Part shown: positions 47,066 through 58,627 of the stretch, piece by piece
Numbering within the stretch: the stretch's first letter is position 1
Layout of the letters: every line of letters starts with the position of its first letter
NCBI GenBank assembly: GCA_015178975.1
Contig: WHVD01000009.1
Span: 1,116,001-1,180,000 of the forward strand
Reading direction: 5' to 3'
DNA length: 64,000 bases
DNA from: Hysterangium stoloniferum
Taxonomy: Eukaryota; Basidiomycota; Agaricomycetes; Hysterangiales; Hysterangiaceae
Made by a program: the position numbers and the translations under genes
The notes under the pieces: model-generated
Database searches by the model: none
Told to the model about the DNA's origin: nothing
The model's input: the letters and a program-made list of their open reading frames with translations, nothing else

Positions 47066-49356
47066 CTACTCACAAAGCCGTCTGTGTATCTCCAAGAGGG
47101 ATAAGTAGTCTGTGTTGGAACTTGCTGAGATCCCTACAAACGGCGTCGCAAGGAGACAGAGGAGCGATTGTGCTCCGTCCATCAAGCTAGTCACGAATAC
47201 CTCCTCCCCGGGGATGTATTCAACCCTCTCAAACAAGGTCAAGAAGTAGTGAAGGGCACAGATTGAGCTATCTGCTCGCACTGCCGTGCAGGCAATTTCA
47301 GGATCTGGAGATTGTGAAATTAACGACAGTGGGCCCCTTATTAGCCTCGAGGCGCCATGAAACAATAAAGGGTCTGATTTTGGGTTCTGAATTAGTATTC
47401 TGATAGCCGAATCATTTTAAGACGACAGGTCCGCGATGGTGTAACTGTGGACTCACTGCAGCATTTTAACCCCAATGGAAACAATGATATTAATTCGATC
47501 AATGTTTTCTGCCAGAAACGTGACATCCTCAAATAATGCATGGAGTCTATTTAGAATAAATAGATACAAGATGTAGCGAGAAGGGTCGGCACACGCAAAT
47601 AAATCGATCTTGGTTTGTACAGCGTCAAGCGCGATATCCAATAGAGTTCCATAAATGCTGCGGAGCGAGGGATCCTGTGGGAAACAGTATGAGAAAATCG
47701 ATATTTGCAGGTGAATCCGTTTCATGTGCTCAGGTTTGTTTCGATCGTATCTGCATATTTCTCGTTTCGGCCGTTCTTCAAAAACAGCAAAGGCAAAACT
47801 TACGACATCATCCAGAATTTGAGATAGCTTTTAATAATACTAAGCTCCTTATATGACAGGGACTGTGCGTCTGCGCCTCCTTAATAATGCTGGTGAAACA
47901 GCCAGTAACAGTAGAATAATCTAAAGTGGTGAGGGTGGCAGCTGATGGGCTGCAGAGGTATTCGCCAAGGTGTGATATGAATATCGAGCCGACAGCATAG
48001 CAGTCACCAGGAAGTCGCGACCCGACCAGGGCAGTGTAGAGCATAGGAACCATTTCAGCTGGCGCAACCTCAATACACGCCATAAAATCGATTAAGTGCA
48101 CCATCGATACTATGACTCTGCCGACCTTCATTTCTTCACCAGTGCCAAGCCAAGTTGTGAAGGCGCCATAGGTGTTCGTGAGAAGCCATCTGGCTCGATT
48201 TCGTATTTTGCGTGGGTAAGATGGTCTTCATTGACATGATTTCAGCATGCAATGAATGGCTTTTACCAGAAGCGGACATGCCTCAATAGATCCAGGCCCT
48301 CTTTAACTATTATGCTCAATTGCCGTACAGTTAGCTGTTTGTTAAACAGTCTGGTCGGCGTCATTTCCTCGCGCGTGTACATGTGCGTTGGGCAACTCTT
48401 TGGTATTCCTCCACACGTCGCGTGTATATCAAGCACTTTCCAACCAAAATGGATATCTTGGTGCCGTATAGTAGCTTCGTCCCGATCCGCTCCAGTACCA
48501 GACCACAAAAGTAACCAGGGCCGACTTGGGTTTCCGTTAGATTACGAATAACGGGTTCCATCCATGCAGCAATGGCGTCTTGGTCGATGTCGGACATGAC
48601 TTGCTCAATTCCTGATGAATCCAGCAAGCCTCGTGGCGGTTCTAGGCAATCTCTGGCGTTCGTTCGTGAGTTTGGGCAGCAAATAGACTCTATTGCGTCG
48701 CCACCGCTCTTTTGCGCGACCAGAAATAAATCGGGCGGTGCTCAAGCCGGCGGAAGCGAAATACATGCAGCGTAAATAGGGTAAGAGGAAGGGCGGGTGC
48801 GAAAATATAAGCAGAACTCGAAGTCTTTGAAGATTATCGAGTGCGGAATTGAGACGAGACGAGATGGAGAGTGTGGAACTAGGAATGTGTGATATATAGG
48901 ATAAAGAACAATGAGAGAGAACAAAGAGAAAAGGGGGAACAAGAGGACAATGAGTGGCGTAAAGAGTGATCGAGCATTGTTGTCTATATCACGTGCCTCC
49001 TTCAGAGAACATGGACAAATTATTTTTGTCCAAATCAGTTGCAAAACCACGGCACTAGACGAAAAAAAGTCCAACACATGGGAGCCGATCCTCGAACCAA
49101 AACATTAACATACCATTTGCTGAACCCATGAATCAAGTGCGTCCTTGGTGATCGGTACATGCTCGTTACGACCTGGTCTGTGGTAACAGAGGCCGTCACC
49201 CTCTACATTACACGCCCATTGTCTCTGAAGTATGCCCCGAAAATGACTTTGGAGGAGGAATTCAATCCTTGAAGATTCCAGCACAGCAGGTGAGATAAAT
49301 GGGGGTAGCTCTTCCACATCGTCTGGGTTAGCAGGTACTGCCTCATGGTCAGACAT
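47066..49356 (-). pseudogene. Unrecognised family, module 1 main copy (disrupted)
   Basis: Homologous along its length to the intact gene at 61,371-63,262, with the same exon order. Exon 1 is 49,356-49,114 (81 codons, MSDHEAVPANPDDVEEL). Exon 2 begins at 49,054. A 388-bp insertion (49,036-48,649) splits exon 2 after the codons CRGFAT. A 1-nt deletion near 47,860 shifts the frame in exon 3. Elsewhere the protein sequence is well conserved (GTKISILVGKCL, LPGDCYA, SIYGTLLDIALD), including the GC donor after TTGAG. With two independent lesions it cannot make the full protein unless it is re-spliced. Confidence 0.82.
48605..49036 (-). other. Insertion in module 1 carrying a promoter-like region and a start
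   Basis: On the minus strand the 388-bp insert (49,036-48,649) runs from GATTTGGACAAAAAT through a CT-rich tract with CCTATATATCAC to an ATG at 48,766. That ATG opens a 53-codon frame (MYFASAGLSTARFISGRAKE) rich in Arg, Ser and Ala and without acidic residues early on, resembling a mitochondrial presequence. The frame crosses into family exon 2 in the wrong phase and stops at 48,605. It looks like a captured promoter plus first exon of another gene. That is an inference. Confidence 0.4.
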
Positions 49357-49639
49357 GGGGAACGTCAGATATAGACATCATGTCACAAAAGTAGAAAAGA
49401 CTGTAATTGATAAGGTTCATCAGGCTTTTTCTATTTTTGTGACACACCGCTTTTAATGTAGTTTTCGTGACCGATTAACAACGTCTACTAACACACTGGA
49501 GAAGGTCCTTCGTCCAAAAGCAAGAAGGATCCTCAGTTATTACTGTGAGCTGAGATGAGCTTTAAACGCCGACGGCCATAAATACTGTATGATAGTGTTA
49601 TACAATGTAAATGTTAAATTTGATGATGAGACACACCTT

Positions 49640-49880
49640 TTTATAGGGGGAGTCCACCAATTATTGCAACTTTTCATATGAAGATGCTAATTGTGGACCA
49701 TGCATTTGGAGGTTAATGTGTGTCAGAACCACTATACACCTCCCAGAGCACCAAACCTATATTGTCAGGAGGTGCTATACTAACTGACACAAGATATTGA
49801 GAAACAAGTACTTTTATTACAAGCTTATTAAACCCTTGTATATTGTGTATTGCAATAGAGTCAACTCTTACTATTTTTAA
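49640..49880. repeat. Dispersed repeat inserted in module 1
   Basis: Matches 27,985-28,210 in direct orientation. In modules 2 and 3 the flanking sequence is continuous at the corresponding place (about 54,995 and 63,480), so this is an insertion specific to module 1. Confidence 0.55.
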
Positions 49881-50642
49881 TAGTAAATACAGAAGATAAA
49901 TAAATTGAAAAATGAAAAAGCTGTGAAGTGTTTATAAAACTGGTCGGCTCTCTTTCTCTGAAGATTTCCGTGCATATAATACCCAACAAGGGACTTCGAA
50001 ACAACACCGACCATGTTCCATCCATGTACGTCAGTGAGAGAACCCTTTATACCATTCTTTCTATCCTCCTGCCGACGTAAAGCAAAGTTCCCGAATGGTG
50101 CCGAGTTGTGTACCATCCTGATTTCTCCTACATATCGTGTATATAACCACTTGCAGTACTTCCAACCAAAATGGACATCTTAGTGCCATACAGTAGCGTC
50201 GTCCCGGTCCGGTCCAATGCCAAACCACAGGAGTACCCCGGGCCGACTTCAACTCCCGTAGGATCATGATTTACGGATGCAGTCCGTGCAGCAATTGCGT
50301 CAACGGTAAATCCAGGCGCCTTGTAGCACTTCTGGTCAAGTTGCATAAATACAGCATTAAGCGCACAGAAGTCCACATGGGAGTGGATAGTAGAGACGGG
50401 AGACGAAAAATTCACATATTTGATGAACACCACGTGGTCGTTATGACCTGGTCTACACAAAGAAGCGGGTGACCCCCTACATTACACGTCCATTCTGTCC
50501 GGATTACGCCCTGGAAATGACTTTTGAGGAATTCGATCCCTTGAGATTCCAGCGCAGCGGGTGAGTGCACTCGCTGTAGCACGTCAACACCATCAAGATG
50601 AACGGGTATCTTTAAGCAATCAGATATGGAAATGTCAGACAC
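49881..50642 (-). pseudogene. Unrecognised family, module 1 partner copy (decayed)
   Basis: A diverged paralogue of the main family. The equivalent of the conserved start reads GTG instead of ATG (50,640-50,642). The first part (SPAALESQGIEFLKSHFQGV) matches exon 1. After a frameshift near 50,455 the frame at 50,128-50,460 continues with RPGHNDHVVF and the exon 2 hallmark VGPGYSCGLALDRTGTTLLYGTKMSILVG, then stops. Pieces down to 49,881 align with the fragments at 55,000-55,345 and 63,490-63,824. Confidence 0.65.
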
Positions 50643-50814
50643 AGATATCACCGCTTTAATTACGTTTTGGATAAGTAGTAGGTGAAAACATCTTGATATA
50701 TAAGGCAAGAATCCAATGATATGACACAGCAGTACAGCATTAGTATGTGTGTTAGCCAGTCGGGAAACTCGGCTCCAGGCACAGACAGCAACTTCACAGC
50801 CCAATGATTGCTGC

Positions 50815-51015
50815 CATCAGGAAAGTGGGAAGATCAGTAAGTATGCCGTCTATATTGTCTAGAGCCATCTAGGAGAGCTAGCTAGCTCGACTAGACACAC
50901 TACTTTCGCGAGATCCCCATTTACTAGTCGGTATAAAATCTTACTATAGGTCTAGGGAGGCTAGGGAGGCTAGGGAGTCTACATAATGGGTGTAGACATT
51001 CCCAAATCCCTGATG
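50815..51015 (+). mobile_element. MITE, CATCAGG family, copy 3
   Basis: A 201-bp element, closely related to the copy at 33,240, with ends CATCAGGAAAGTGGGA and ...ATCCCTGATG and flanked by GC/GC. It contains the same internal CTAGGGAGG tandem repeat. Confidence 0.92.
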
Positions 51016-51019
51016 GCGA

Positions 51020-51710
51020 CTGTGACTACTACTGTTTGATATGTATTCTATGGGACCTGAAGTCAGCAGTATTGAGTGTATGTCAAGTTTTTAGCAGCGT
51101 TGCAGTGGGGACGCCTGCAGATATGAGAATGTTACTGTCCACTTCAGCTCAGGCTGGCCCCCGCTTCCATACCAATGCATGTCCCTAGTTCGCGGTGAAT
51201 TCTGCTACTATTTGTTCACAGTCCCAGCGCTTTTCCATTGCTTGCCGGTGAATGTTCACTATAAAAAACAACTGCATATTGCAGTGTGCTCTGAAAGTTG
51301 TCAATTCATATCAGTAGAGTAATTGAAAGGATTTAGAACTTTCTATCATCAGGTTAAAATACTTACACTGCATGATTGGTGTAATTTCAATATAAAAAGC
51401 AACAAATTAGCTCTACTTATTTTGGCATCTACATCAAAAAATAAAACATCGGGAAATATGCCGTATACAATCTTGTCTAGAGTGGTCTAAGAATGCTTGC
51501 TAGTTCATTGGACACGTACCTTTTGAGATCCCCTTGTACTAACACACATGATAGCTCACTATAGAAGGGCATAGCCTAGTAGGTATGAGTGTACATAAAC
51601 TATACAAAGGGTATAATCTCTCTAGTCCTCCTACACATTGGGTCACGACTGCAGTGTGCATCTTGGCAAGACATGAAAATATGGTTCGTGCATCCTATTG
51701 TGTGAAAATT
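51020..51710. other. Stretch without genes; possible fourth, diverged MITE
   Basis: From 51,447 (CATCGGGAAATATGCCGTAT...CTTGTCTAGAGTGGTCT) to about 51,635 the order of landmarks follows the CATCAGG MITEs, but the right terminus is not preserved. Confidence 0.4.
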
Positions 51711-51714
51711 GGCA

Positions 51715-52265
51715 TCCAGATTCCTTCCAGATAGACATTTGAGTGTTACTCACCTGAAATGACCAGATTCTGGTTCTTTTCAATACAATGGCAACCACGT
51801 ACCCGGATGTGATCCATTTTGTCTTTCACCGGCTAGGAAGTAATTCCAGAGAATGCCTTCGGTAGAAGGTGTTAATGTTGTGACAAATTGGATAGCTATT
51901 AGGAACTCATAAGTGAGTGACAATTTCACTAAGAGGTACACTCAATCATAATCACCACATGGCCATTTCCATACAGCATCAGTAAAATGGTATTAAACGC
52001 TGGGAGGAGGTACCCCTATTCTGGGATGCTCCACACGCTCCACAACGTCCAGGAGCTTCCTAGAATGGGGGGATCTCCTCCGGGAGCCGTCCGGAACAAA
52101 TACCATTTTACTGATGAGGATTGTCCATGCAACCAGGTGAACAAACAAAATATCATATACTTTCCAGCTTACTAATTATGATATAATTCTTTTATATCTC
52201 AACAGTCAACAGCGGTGAAGGAGAGTGTTATCGGCAGTGTTTGCAAATTTATGACACCTATTGTG
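51715..52265 (-). pseudogene. Duplicate of the gene remnant beside the MFS gene
   Basis: Blocks match 41,380-41,900 in the same order and orientation (for example TTTTCAATACAA, GCTAGGAAGTA-TTCCAGAG and CAAATTTATGACACCT). Frames are broken, and a 140-bp MITE (51,977-52,116) sits in the middle. Confidence 0.6.
51977..52116. mobile_element. 140-bp foldback MITE with perfect CATCAGTAAAATGG ends
   Basis: The terminal inverted repeat CATCAGTAAAATGGTATT is perfect for 18 bp. Inverted complementarity continues imperfectly inward (GGAGGAGGTACCCCTATTCT against GGAGGAGATCCCCCCATTCT), so nearly the whole element folds back. It is flanked by the 2-bp duplication AG (51,975-51,976 and 52,117-52,118). The CATCAG tips and the 2-bp TSD are shared with the CATCAGG family. 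Confidence 0.92.
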
Positions 52266-52279
52266 CGCAGTGCACAATC

Positions 52280-52515
52280 TTTCGTCAAGTGCTACGGGAG
52301 GAACTATTGAAAGGAATATCACAATTTACCCACTTCGTCCACACCTGGATCCTTGCCTATCAGTTTTTCGGCTAGGTATAGTTGAAGTTGGTTTGAATCA
52401 TAGCGCTACCCACTACAATCCTTGCGACACTTCCTAAACTGCAGAACAGGTAACTCACTGAGGATGGAAGATATAAAATAAGCTTCCAAAAGAGATACTG
52501 GCTGGCTCACCTACC
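52280..52515 (-). pseudogene. MFS exon 10 fragment (duplicate)
   Basis: Aligns with 42,590-42,805, covering exon 10 of the intact MFS gene and both flanking introns. A 1-bp deletion (GTTTGAATC for GTTTTGAACC) breaks the frame. No other MFS exon is present, so this is a relic of a duplicated locus. Confidence 0.8.
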
Positions 52516-52860
52516 ACCGTACCTCCAATTTCTCGGCATACTAGCACGGTTCTCCATTGCAGACCTTATGAGTATGGATTTACCCCGAAGTGATAGATCG
52601 TTGTATAATCCTTTATGAATTTGAGAAGTTTGTTCCCAAACGGATCGCTCGATTATCTAAGGATGCTCGCTGTTAAGGAACAGGTGTAAGAAGGTAAAGT
52701 TCCAAGTCTTAGGGTAGCACTCTTAAATCAGCGTTTGAGCACTTAAGGAGTGAGGAAACCATCCTTCGGATATCATACTTTGCGTTACTCTTCGGAGAAT
52801 CTTAAAATGGGCCGAACATCATTTAAATAATGAGTAAATACATTAGTCATATAGAACAGT

Positions 52861-54768
52861 CTAGTCACACGCCCGTCCCTGCTTCTTCAAGAGGGATAAG
52901 TAGTGTGTGTTGGAACTTACTGAGACCAGTACAAATGGAGTCGCAAGCAGACAGAGGAGTGAATGGACTTCGTCCATCAAAACATTCAAACTCGTCGCCA
53001 ATCTCTGATCTTCGGGCATATAGAAAACCCTCTCACAAAAGGCCAAGAAGTCGTAGAGAGCAGGGATTGGGGTATTCGCTCGTCCTGCCGTGCACGCAAT
53101 TTTTGGTTCTGGAGATTGTGAAATTAACCACGATGAAGTCTTGATTAGCCTCGAAGCGTCATCAAACAATAAAGAGGTTGGTTTTGGGTTCTGAATTAGC
53201 ATTCTTATAGCCGAATCATTTTCAGACGACAGATCCGCGATGGTGTAACTGTGGACTCACTGCAGCATTTTAACCCCGATGGAAACAATGACATTAATTC
53301 GATCAATGTTTTCTGCCAGTAATGTGACATCCTTAAATAATGCATCGAGTTTATCTATGATGATTGAATAAGTGGTGTAGCGAGAATAGTCGGCACACGC
53401 AAATGGATCGATGTTGGCCTGTAAAACGTCAAGCGTGATATCCAATAGAGTTCCATAAATGCTGCGGAGCCAAGGATCCTGCGTGAAACAGCAGGAGAAA
53501 ATCGTTATTTGCGAGCGAATCAGTTTCATGTGTCTAGGTTGGTTTCGATTGTATCTGCATATTTCTCATTTCGGGGATTTTCCTAAAACGGCAATGGTAA
53601 AGCTTACAACACCATCCACAATTTGAAATAGTTGTTAATGACATTGAGGTCCTCATGTGACAGGCGCCGTGCATCATGCACCTCTTTAATAATGGCGGAG
53701 AAACAGTTAGTAATAATAGAATATTGTAAAGTGGTGAGGGTGGCAGGTGACGATCTACAGAGATATTGCCCAAGGTGTGATATGAATATCGAGGCCACAG
53801 CATAGCAGTCACCCGGAAGTTGCGACCCGACCAGAGCATTGTAGAGCATCGGAACTATTTTAGCTGGCGCATCCTCAGTATCCGTCATGAAATTGATTAC
53901 ATCCGCCATCCGTACTATGACTCTGCCGATCTTCGCTTCTTCGCTAGTATCAAACCGGGATGTAAAGGCGCCATAGCTCTTCGTAAGAAGCCAACTCCCC
54001 CGAGATCGTATTTTACGCGGGTAAGATGGTCTTCATTAAAATAATGTCACCATGCAATGAATAGCCTTCATCAGAAACGAACATGCCTCAAGAAATCCAC
54101 CCCCTCTTTAATCATTATGCCCAATTGCTGCACAGTTAGCTGTTCGTTAAGCAGTCTAGTCGTCGTCGTTTCTTCGAGCGTGTACATCAGCCTTCGGGCA
54201 ACTCGTTGGTATTCCTCCACACGTCGCGTGTATAACAAGCACTTTCCAACCAAAATGGATATCTTGGTGCCGTACAGTAGCTTCGTCCCGATCCGCTCTA
54301 ATGCCAGACCACAAAGGTAACCGAGGCCGACTTCGACTTCCGTTGAATTACGAATAACGGGTGCGAGTCACCTAGTCATGGCGTCCCTCTCGATTTCGCA
54401 TATGCCTTGCTCAATTCCTGATGAATTCAGCAAGCCTCGCGGCGGTTCTAGGCAAGTTGCAAAACCGCGGCACTAAACGAAAAAAAGCCCGACACATTGG
54501 AGTCGATCCTCGAAACAAAAGATTAACATACCAGCTGTTGAACCCATGAATCAAATACGTCCTTGGTGATCGATACATGTTCGTCACGACCTGGTCTGTG
54601 GTAACAGAGATTGTGATCTTCTACATTACACGCCCATTGTCTCTGGAGTATGCCCTGAAAATGATTTTCGAGGACTTCAATCCTTTGAGATTCCAAGGAA
54701 GCAGGTGAAATCAATGGTGGTAGCTCTGCGACATGGTCAGGGTGACTGGGTACCTCGTGGTCAGACAT
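52861..54768 (-). pseudogene. Unrecognised family, module 2 main copy (nonsense mutation)
   Basis: Nearly identical to the intact gene at 61,371-63,262 (about 90-95% by eye) with the same five exons. Exon 1 is 54,768-54,532 (79 codons) and exon 2 starts at 54,472. In exon 2 codon 114 is TGA (54,370-54,368), where the intact copy has TGG. The rest of the frame is open and reaches a stop at 52,861, a few residues beyond the stop of copy 3. The single TGG-to-TGA change suggests recent loss. A sequencing error or a regulated truncation are alternatives. Confidence 0.85.
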
Positions 54769-54989
54769 GGGGAACGTGAGATATAGACATGAGGCATTTC
54801 ACAAAAATGGAAAAGAGAGCCGTTGACCAGGTTCATCAGGCCTGCTTCTATTTTTGTGACGCACCGCTTTGAATGTAGCTCAAGCTCAAGCCAATTAACA
54901 ATGCTCTACTAATTCATTGGAAAAGGCCGCGCGTCCAACAGTACTGATAGCCGAGATGAGCTTTAAGCGCCGATAGTCATGAATATTAT

Positions 54990-55345
54990 ATGATTGCGTT
55001 GTGACAACTATAAATACAGAAAATAATCCATTAATTATAATAAATACACTGAAAGAGAAAATAGCTGTGAAGTATGGACAAACCTGGTCTGTTCTCTTAC
55101 ATGAAGATTTCCGTGCATATCGACAAGGGACTTTGAAACAAAACTTCGTGTTCATGCAGCCATCAGTGAGAGAACCTTTTTTTCTATCCTTCTGCCGATG
55201 TACCGCAAATTTCCCGAGTGGTGCACCGTCCGGATTCTTCCTGTATTTCGTGTATGGCACTTTCCAAAAAAATGGACATCTGTCATACACTAACTTCGTC
55301 CTGATCCGGTCCAATGCCAAACTACAAGAGTACCCCTGGCAGCCT
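54990..55345 (-). pseudogene. Module 2 partner copy, truncated
   Basis: The minus-strand frame LALDRIRTKLVYDRCPFFWK aligns with the exon 2 hallmark of the family and best with the partner copy at 49,881-50,642. It lacks exon 1, and the frame beyond carries no recognisable family exons. It is nearly identical to 63,480-63,824. Confidence 0.6.
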
Positions 55346-55606
55346 TGAACTTGTTAAGGATGAATGTGTATTGATAAGAATGAAGTGCCCAATCCGATGA
55401 TCTATCAGCAGCGGGGTCTAATATACTCAAGTATTTATCGTGGGGAGTGAGTCAACGTTGTCGTGAGAATCGCATATGTGGGACACACCTGAAACTCGGA
55501 CTTTCTTCCAGACGTTCTTGTAGTATAACAATATTTGAAGCATGACAGCAGGAGGTTGGACCCAGATGAACAAAAGTAGTTACGCCAGCTTCTTTTCCTG
55601 CCAGTG

Positions 55607-55884
55607 TGTAATCCTGTTAGGCTTCCCACACAGACACGGCCAACCACAACCGCCACGGCCAACCTCAACCGCATTCCGATTATTCCCCTGACCGAGCCCA
55701 ACTCGAGATGAGACTCAATCAAGATCACTTTCTCCATACACCCCTCCTGGCAGATCTAGATCAAGGGTTCCAATTCCTATATAGCAGTTAGAAGAAACAC
55801 ATGTATGAAAGAGTAGAACAACCCAACGCGATAATTCTGTCCTGTCCGTTACCGACTGAGTGAGGCTGATACCACAGCCTTACA
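55607..55884 (+). repeat. Chromovirus 5' LTR
   Basis: TG...CA ends, 278 bp. TATATAGCAG at about 55,779 may be the TATA region. Confidence 0.95.
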
Positions 55885-56319
55885 CTTTTTTTTTGACATT
55901 GACAAAATTCTTGCCATCATGCCTCAGTCACCATCAACACTGACACCACTGCTCACACACTCTGAAACCAGATAGAGACACCAACTCGGACTACCTCCCC
56001 TCCTCATAAACCCCTTCACGAACAATACACTTAATGAAATCTCACCTCCAACACCTTGTCAAACAGAGCCTGACCCTTCAGGAACTGACACTGACACTGA
56101 ATATCCCAAGCATAAGATGCCACCAAATGAAAGAGTGGAGTCCACAGCTAAAGTAAAGGTCAGCAAGCTAAAAGAATGCCCAATGCTCACCACTGGGCAA
56201 TACACACCCCTTATACACCAGAACTAGTCAACTGCATGCCACTGATACATGAAGTTTGGAGAGAAGAACCTGGAGAAATCATCAGCTATATAGCAGATGC
56301 CATGTTGGAACTGTGACTC

Positions 56320-56960
56320 ATGGCCTGGTACCAAGGTGATCAAGCACAAATCGATGCTCTCACCCTGGAGGAATACCTTGAAGAACTTGGATCCATCACT
56401 CTCGAAAAGAACTGGGCACACCTTATCTGGGAAAAAATCCTCACCACCCACCAAGGTGGGCAACAATTCATAGACTGGAAGATCGAGATGGAAAACCTGA
56501 ACGCCATCCTCATGACTTCAGCCAAACCCTTTGCATTATCAGCGGCAGCCCTGAAGATACAACTTGAGGTGAATCTAGACAAGGCACTAAAATGTAACCT
56601 CCTTGTCAAACCAATTTCCTCAATGGAACTTGTGACATGGGCTAGCAAATTGAAGGAACAGGATGAAAGGGTCCATGAACAACAGGAGATTGTCCAGGAA
56701 CAGATCCTTGCCAATAGTGCTGCCTGTGCTCTCTGTCGCAATGAAAAAAAGGACCTGGCTTCACGAACCACAGACCTTCCCTCTAGTCCTAGTTCCACCA
56801 ACAAGATCTTGAGGGCCAAACTTCCGAGGCTGACTGATGAAGAATGAAAGCTGCTCCTAGACCATGAGGGGTGCACAAGGTGCCAAACCTTCTATGCTGT
56901 ACATTGATCGGACACTTGTCCAATGAATGCTAACAACTCATGGCCTGAGGCCACAACTTA
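56320..56960 (+). pseudogene. Chromovirus gag (broken)
   Basis: The frame 56,320-56,847 encodes a Ty3-type capsid region (FIDWKIEMENLNAILM...) followed by a C-terminal coiled stretch. After a stop, a zinc-knuckle-like GCTRCQTFYAVH...DTCP is visible at about 56,871-56,920, but a TGA interrupts it directly after the His. In active elements gag forms the particle and the knuckle binds RNA. Confidence 0.75.
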
Positions 56961-56979
56961 CAAAACACTCACAGTATCA

Positions 56980-57831
56980 ATGGTCCGAGCAGCTGCACCC
57001 CGCACTATGGCTGGCCTTGTGATAACCAAGGTTGAAGAATACCTCGATGAGGATACTGACACATGAATTGCCCCTACATCATATCCCCCCTTCACTGTCC
57101 TGCATCTCTATGCACCAGCGGAGCTTACGGGACCCCTCATCTCCAATTTCCCCCTTGCGATAAAGGCACTTCTTGACATAGGTTGTCCCTCTACAGTGAT
57201 TAGTGAGGCCCTAGTGTTACAACTAGGCCTCCGACGATTTACCCTACCAGAGGAGGGAGACAACCTGTCGTCGCTGTCGGAAGAGCCTTTGAAGTGTGGA
57301 GAATTTGTGAGATTGCAAGTCACCTCAGGAAGGGGGCTATGGCAGTCAGGCACTTTTAGGGCTAAAGTAAATAGGGGGCTACCTGTGCTGCTCATTCTTG
57401 GAATGCCATTTCTTTCCTCCCATCACATCATCATTGACACAACTGAACCAACAGCATGCAATAAGAGAGTTGGCTATGATCTTGTCAACCCAAAGATCCC
57501 CAAGCCAAGGATAGAACAAGGAGCCACTAACAAACAGGCCCAACTGACTGAACACCCTATACCCTGCAAGACAATGTCAGAACCACCATTAGCTGGATAC
57601 CTTATGCCGGGCCTCATCATGGCAGCAGTACGTGAACACATTGAGATCCTCGCAGTTAAGGAAATATTAGCAAGGAAGGACATAGAACTCAAAGGTACCT
57701 TTGCAGATTGTTTCCCACTAAGATTGCCCAACACAGCTGATATACCCACACATCTACCATTGAATATGCCTGAAGGACCCCTCCAAGGTGACAAAGGGAT
57801 GAGGATATTCAGCCCCAAAGAAATTTCATGA
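56980..57831 (+). pseudogene. Chromovirus protease region
   Basis: After an upstream stop, the stretch ALLDIGCPSTVIS (about 57,166-57,204) occupies the place of the retroviral aspartic protease D-(S/T)-G motif, here DIG. It is followed by hydrophobic VLLILGMPFLSSHHIIID, the usual ILG-type motif. The frame runs to 57,831 and leads into reverse transcriptase in another frame. Confidence 0.7.
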
Positions 57832-58590
57832 CTCTTGGAAGCTCTTACTTGAGGAACATTTGGCAGCAGGGCGCATCTGGCCATCCTCTTCAGAATATAC
57901 CTCCCCTGCCTTCTGTGTCCCAAAATATCGCAATGGGGTCCCAGTCTTCAATATCCCACCACGGTGGGTAAATGACTACTGGCAACTGAACCAAAACACC
58001 ATCCGGGACCAGTGCCCCCTCCCTCGGGTAGATGACATCCTCTCAGACTGTGGCCAAGGGACAATCTTCAGGAAGTTGGATATGACTAACTCATTCTTCC
58101 AGATCAGGGTACACCCAGACGATATACACCTTACAGCAGTGTGCACCCCTTGGGGACTCTATGAGTGGACAGTAATGCAGGAGGTTGTAACACACCATCT
58201 ACACACCAAAGACGCATGACGGATGCCTTATGACACCTTCTGGGTGAGGTCTGTCATGTATACCTAGACGATATTATCATATGGTCAACAAATATTGATG
58301 AACATGTGGCTTTGGTATTACAGGAACTTCAGATGGCCAACCTATACTACAATGTGGAGAAGTCCATCCTTTTTGCAACAGAAATCCCCTTCCTCAGACA
58401 CCAAATTTCAGGTGCAGGGGTTTCCCCAGATGTACAAAAAATCGAGTGCATCACTAATTGGCCACAGCCCACAATGGCCACCAATGTTCTGTTTTCTGGG
58501 ACTCACCTGATACATTTCAGCATTCCTCTGAGCCTTAGCAGAACATACCAGTGTGCTCACCCCACTCACCAGAAAAGACTGTGATCATCA
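57832..58590 (+). pseudogene. Chromovirus reverse transcriptase (broken)
   Basis: The frame 57,860-58,219 includes CPLPRVDDILSDCGQGTIF, KLDMTNSFFQIRVHPDD and TPWGLYEW. After a frameshift near 58,180 the catalytic YLDD is intact at 58,261-58,272. The thumb region continues in the frame 58,306-58,584 with VEKSILFATEIPFLRHQISG. It cannot be read through. Confidence 0.85.
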
Positions 58591-58627
58591 TTTCCCCACA
58601 TGGAGACCATAACACCAACACACCTTC

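Noticed and set aside
56340-56876. 178-codon minus-strand ORF
   Set aside because: Shadow of the chromovirus gag frame on the opposite strand.
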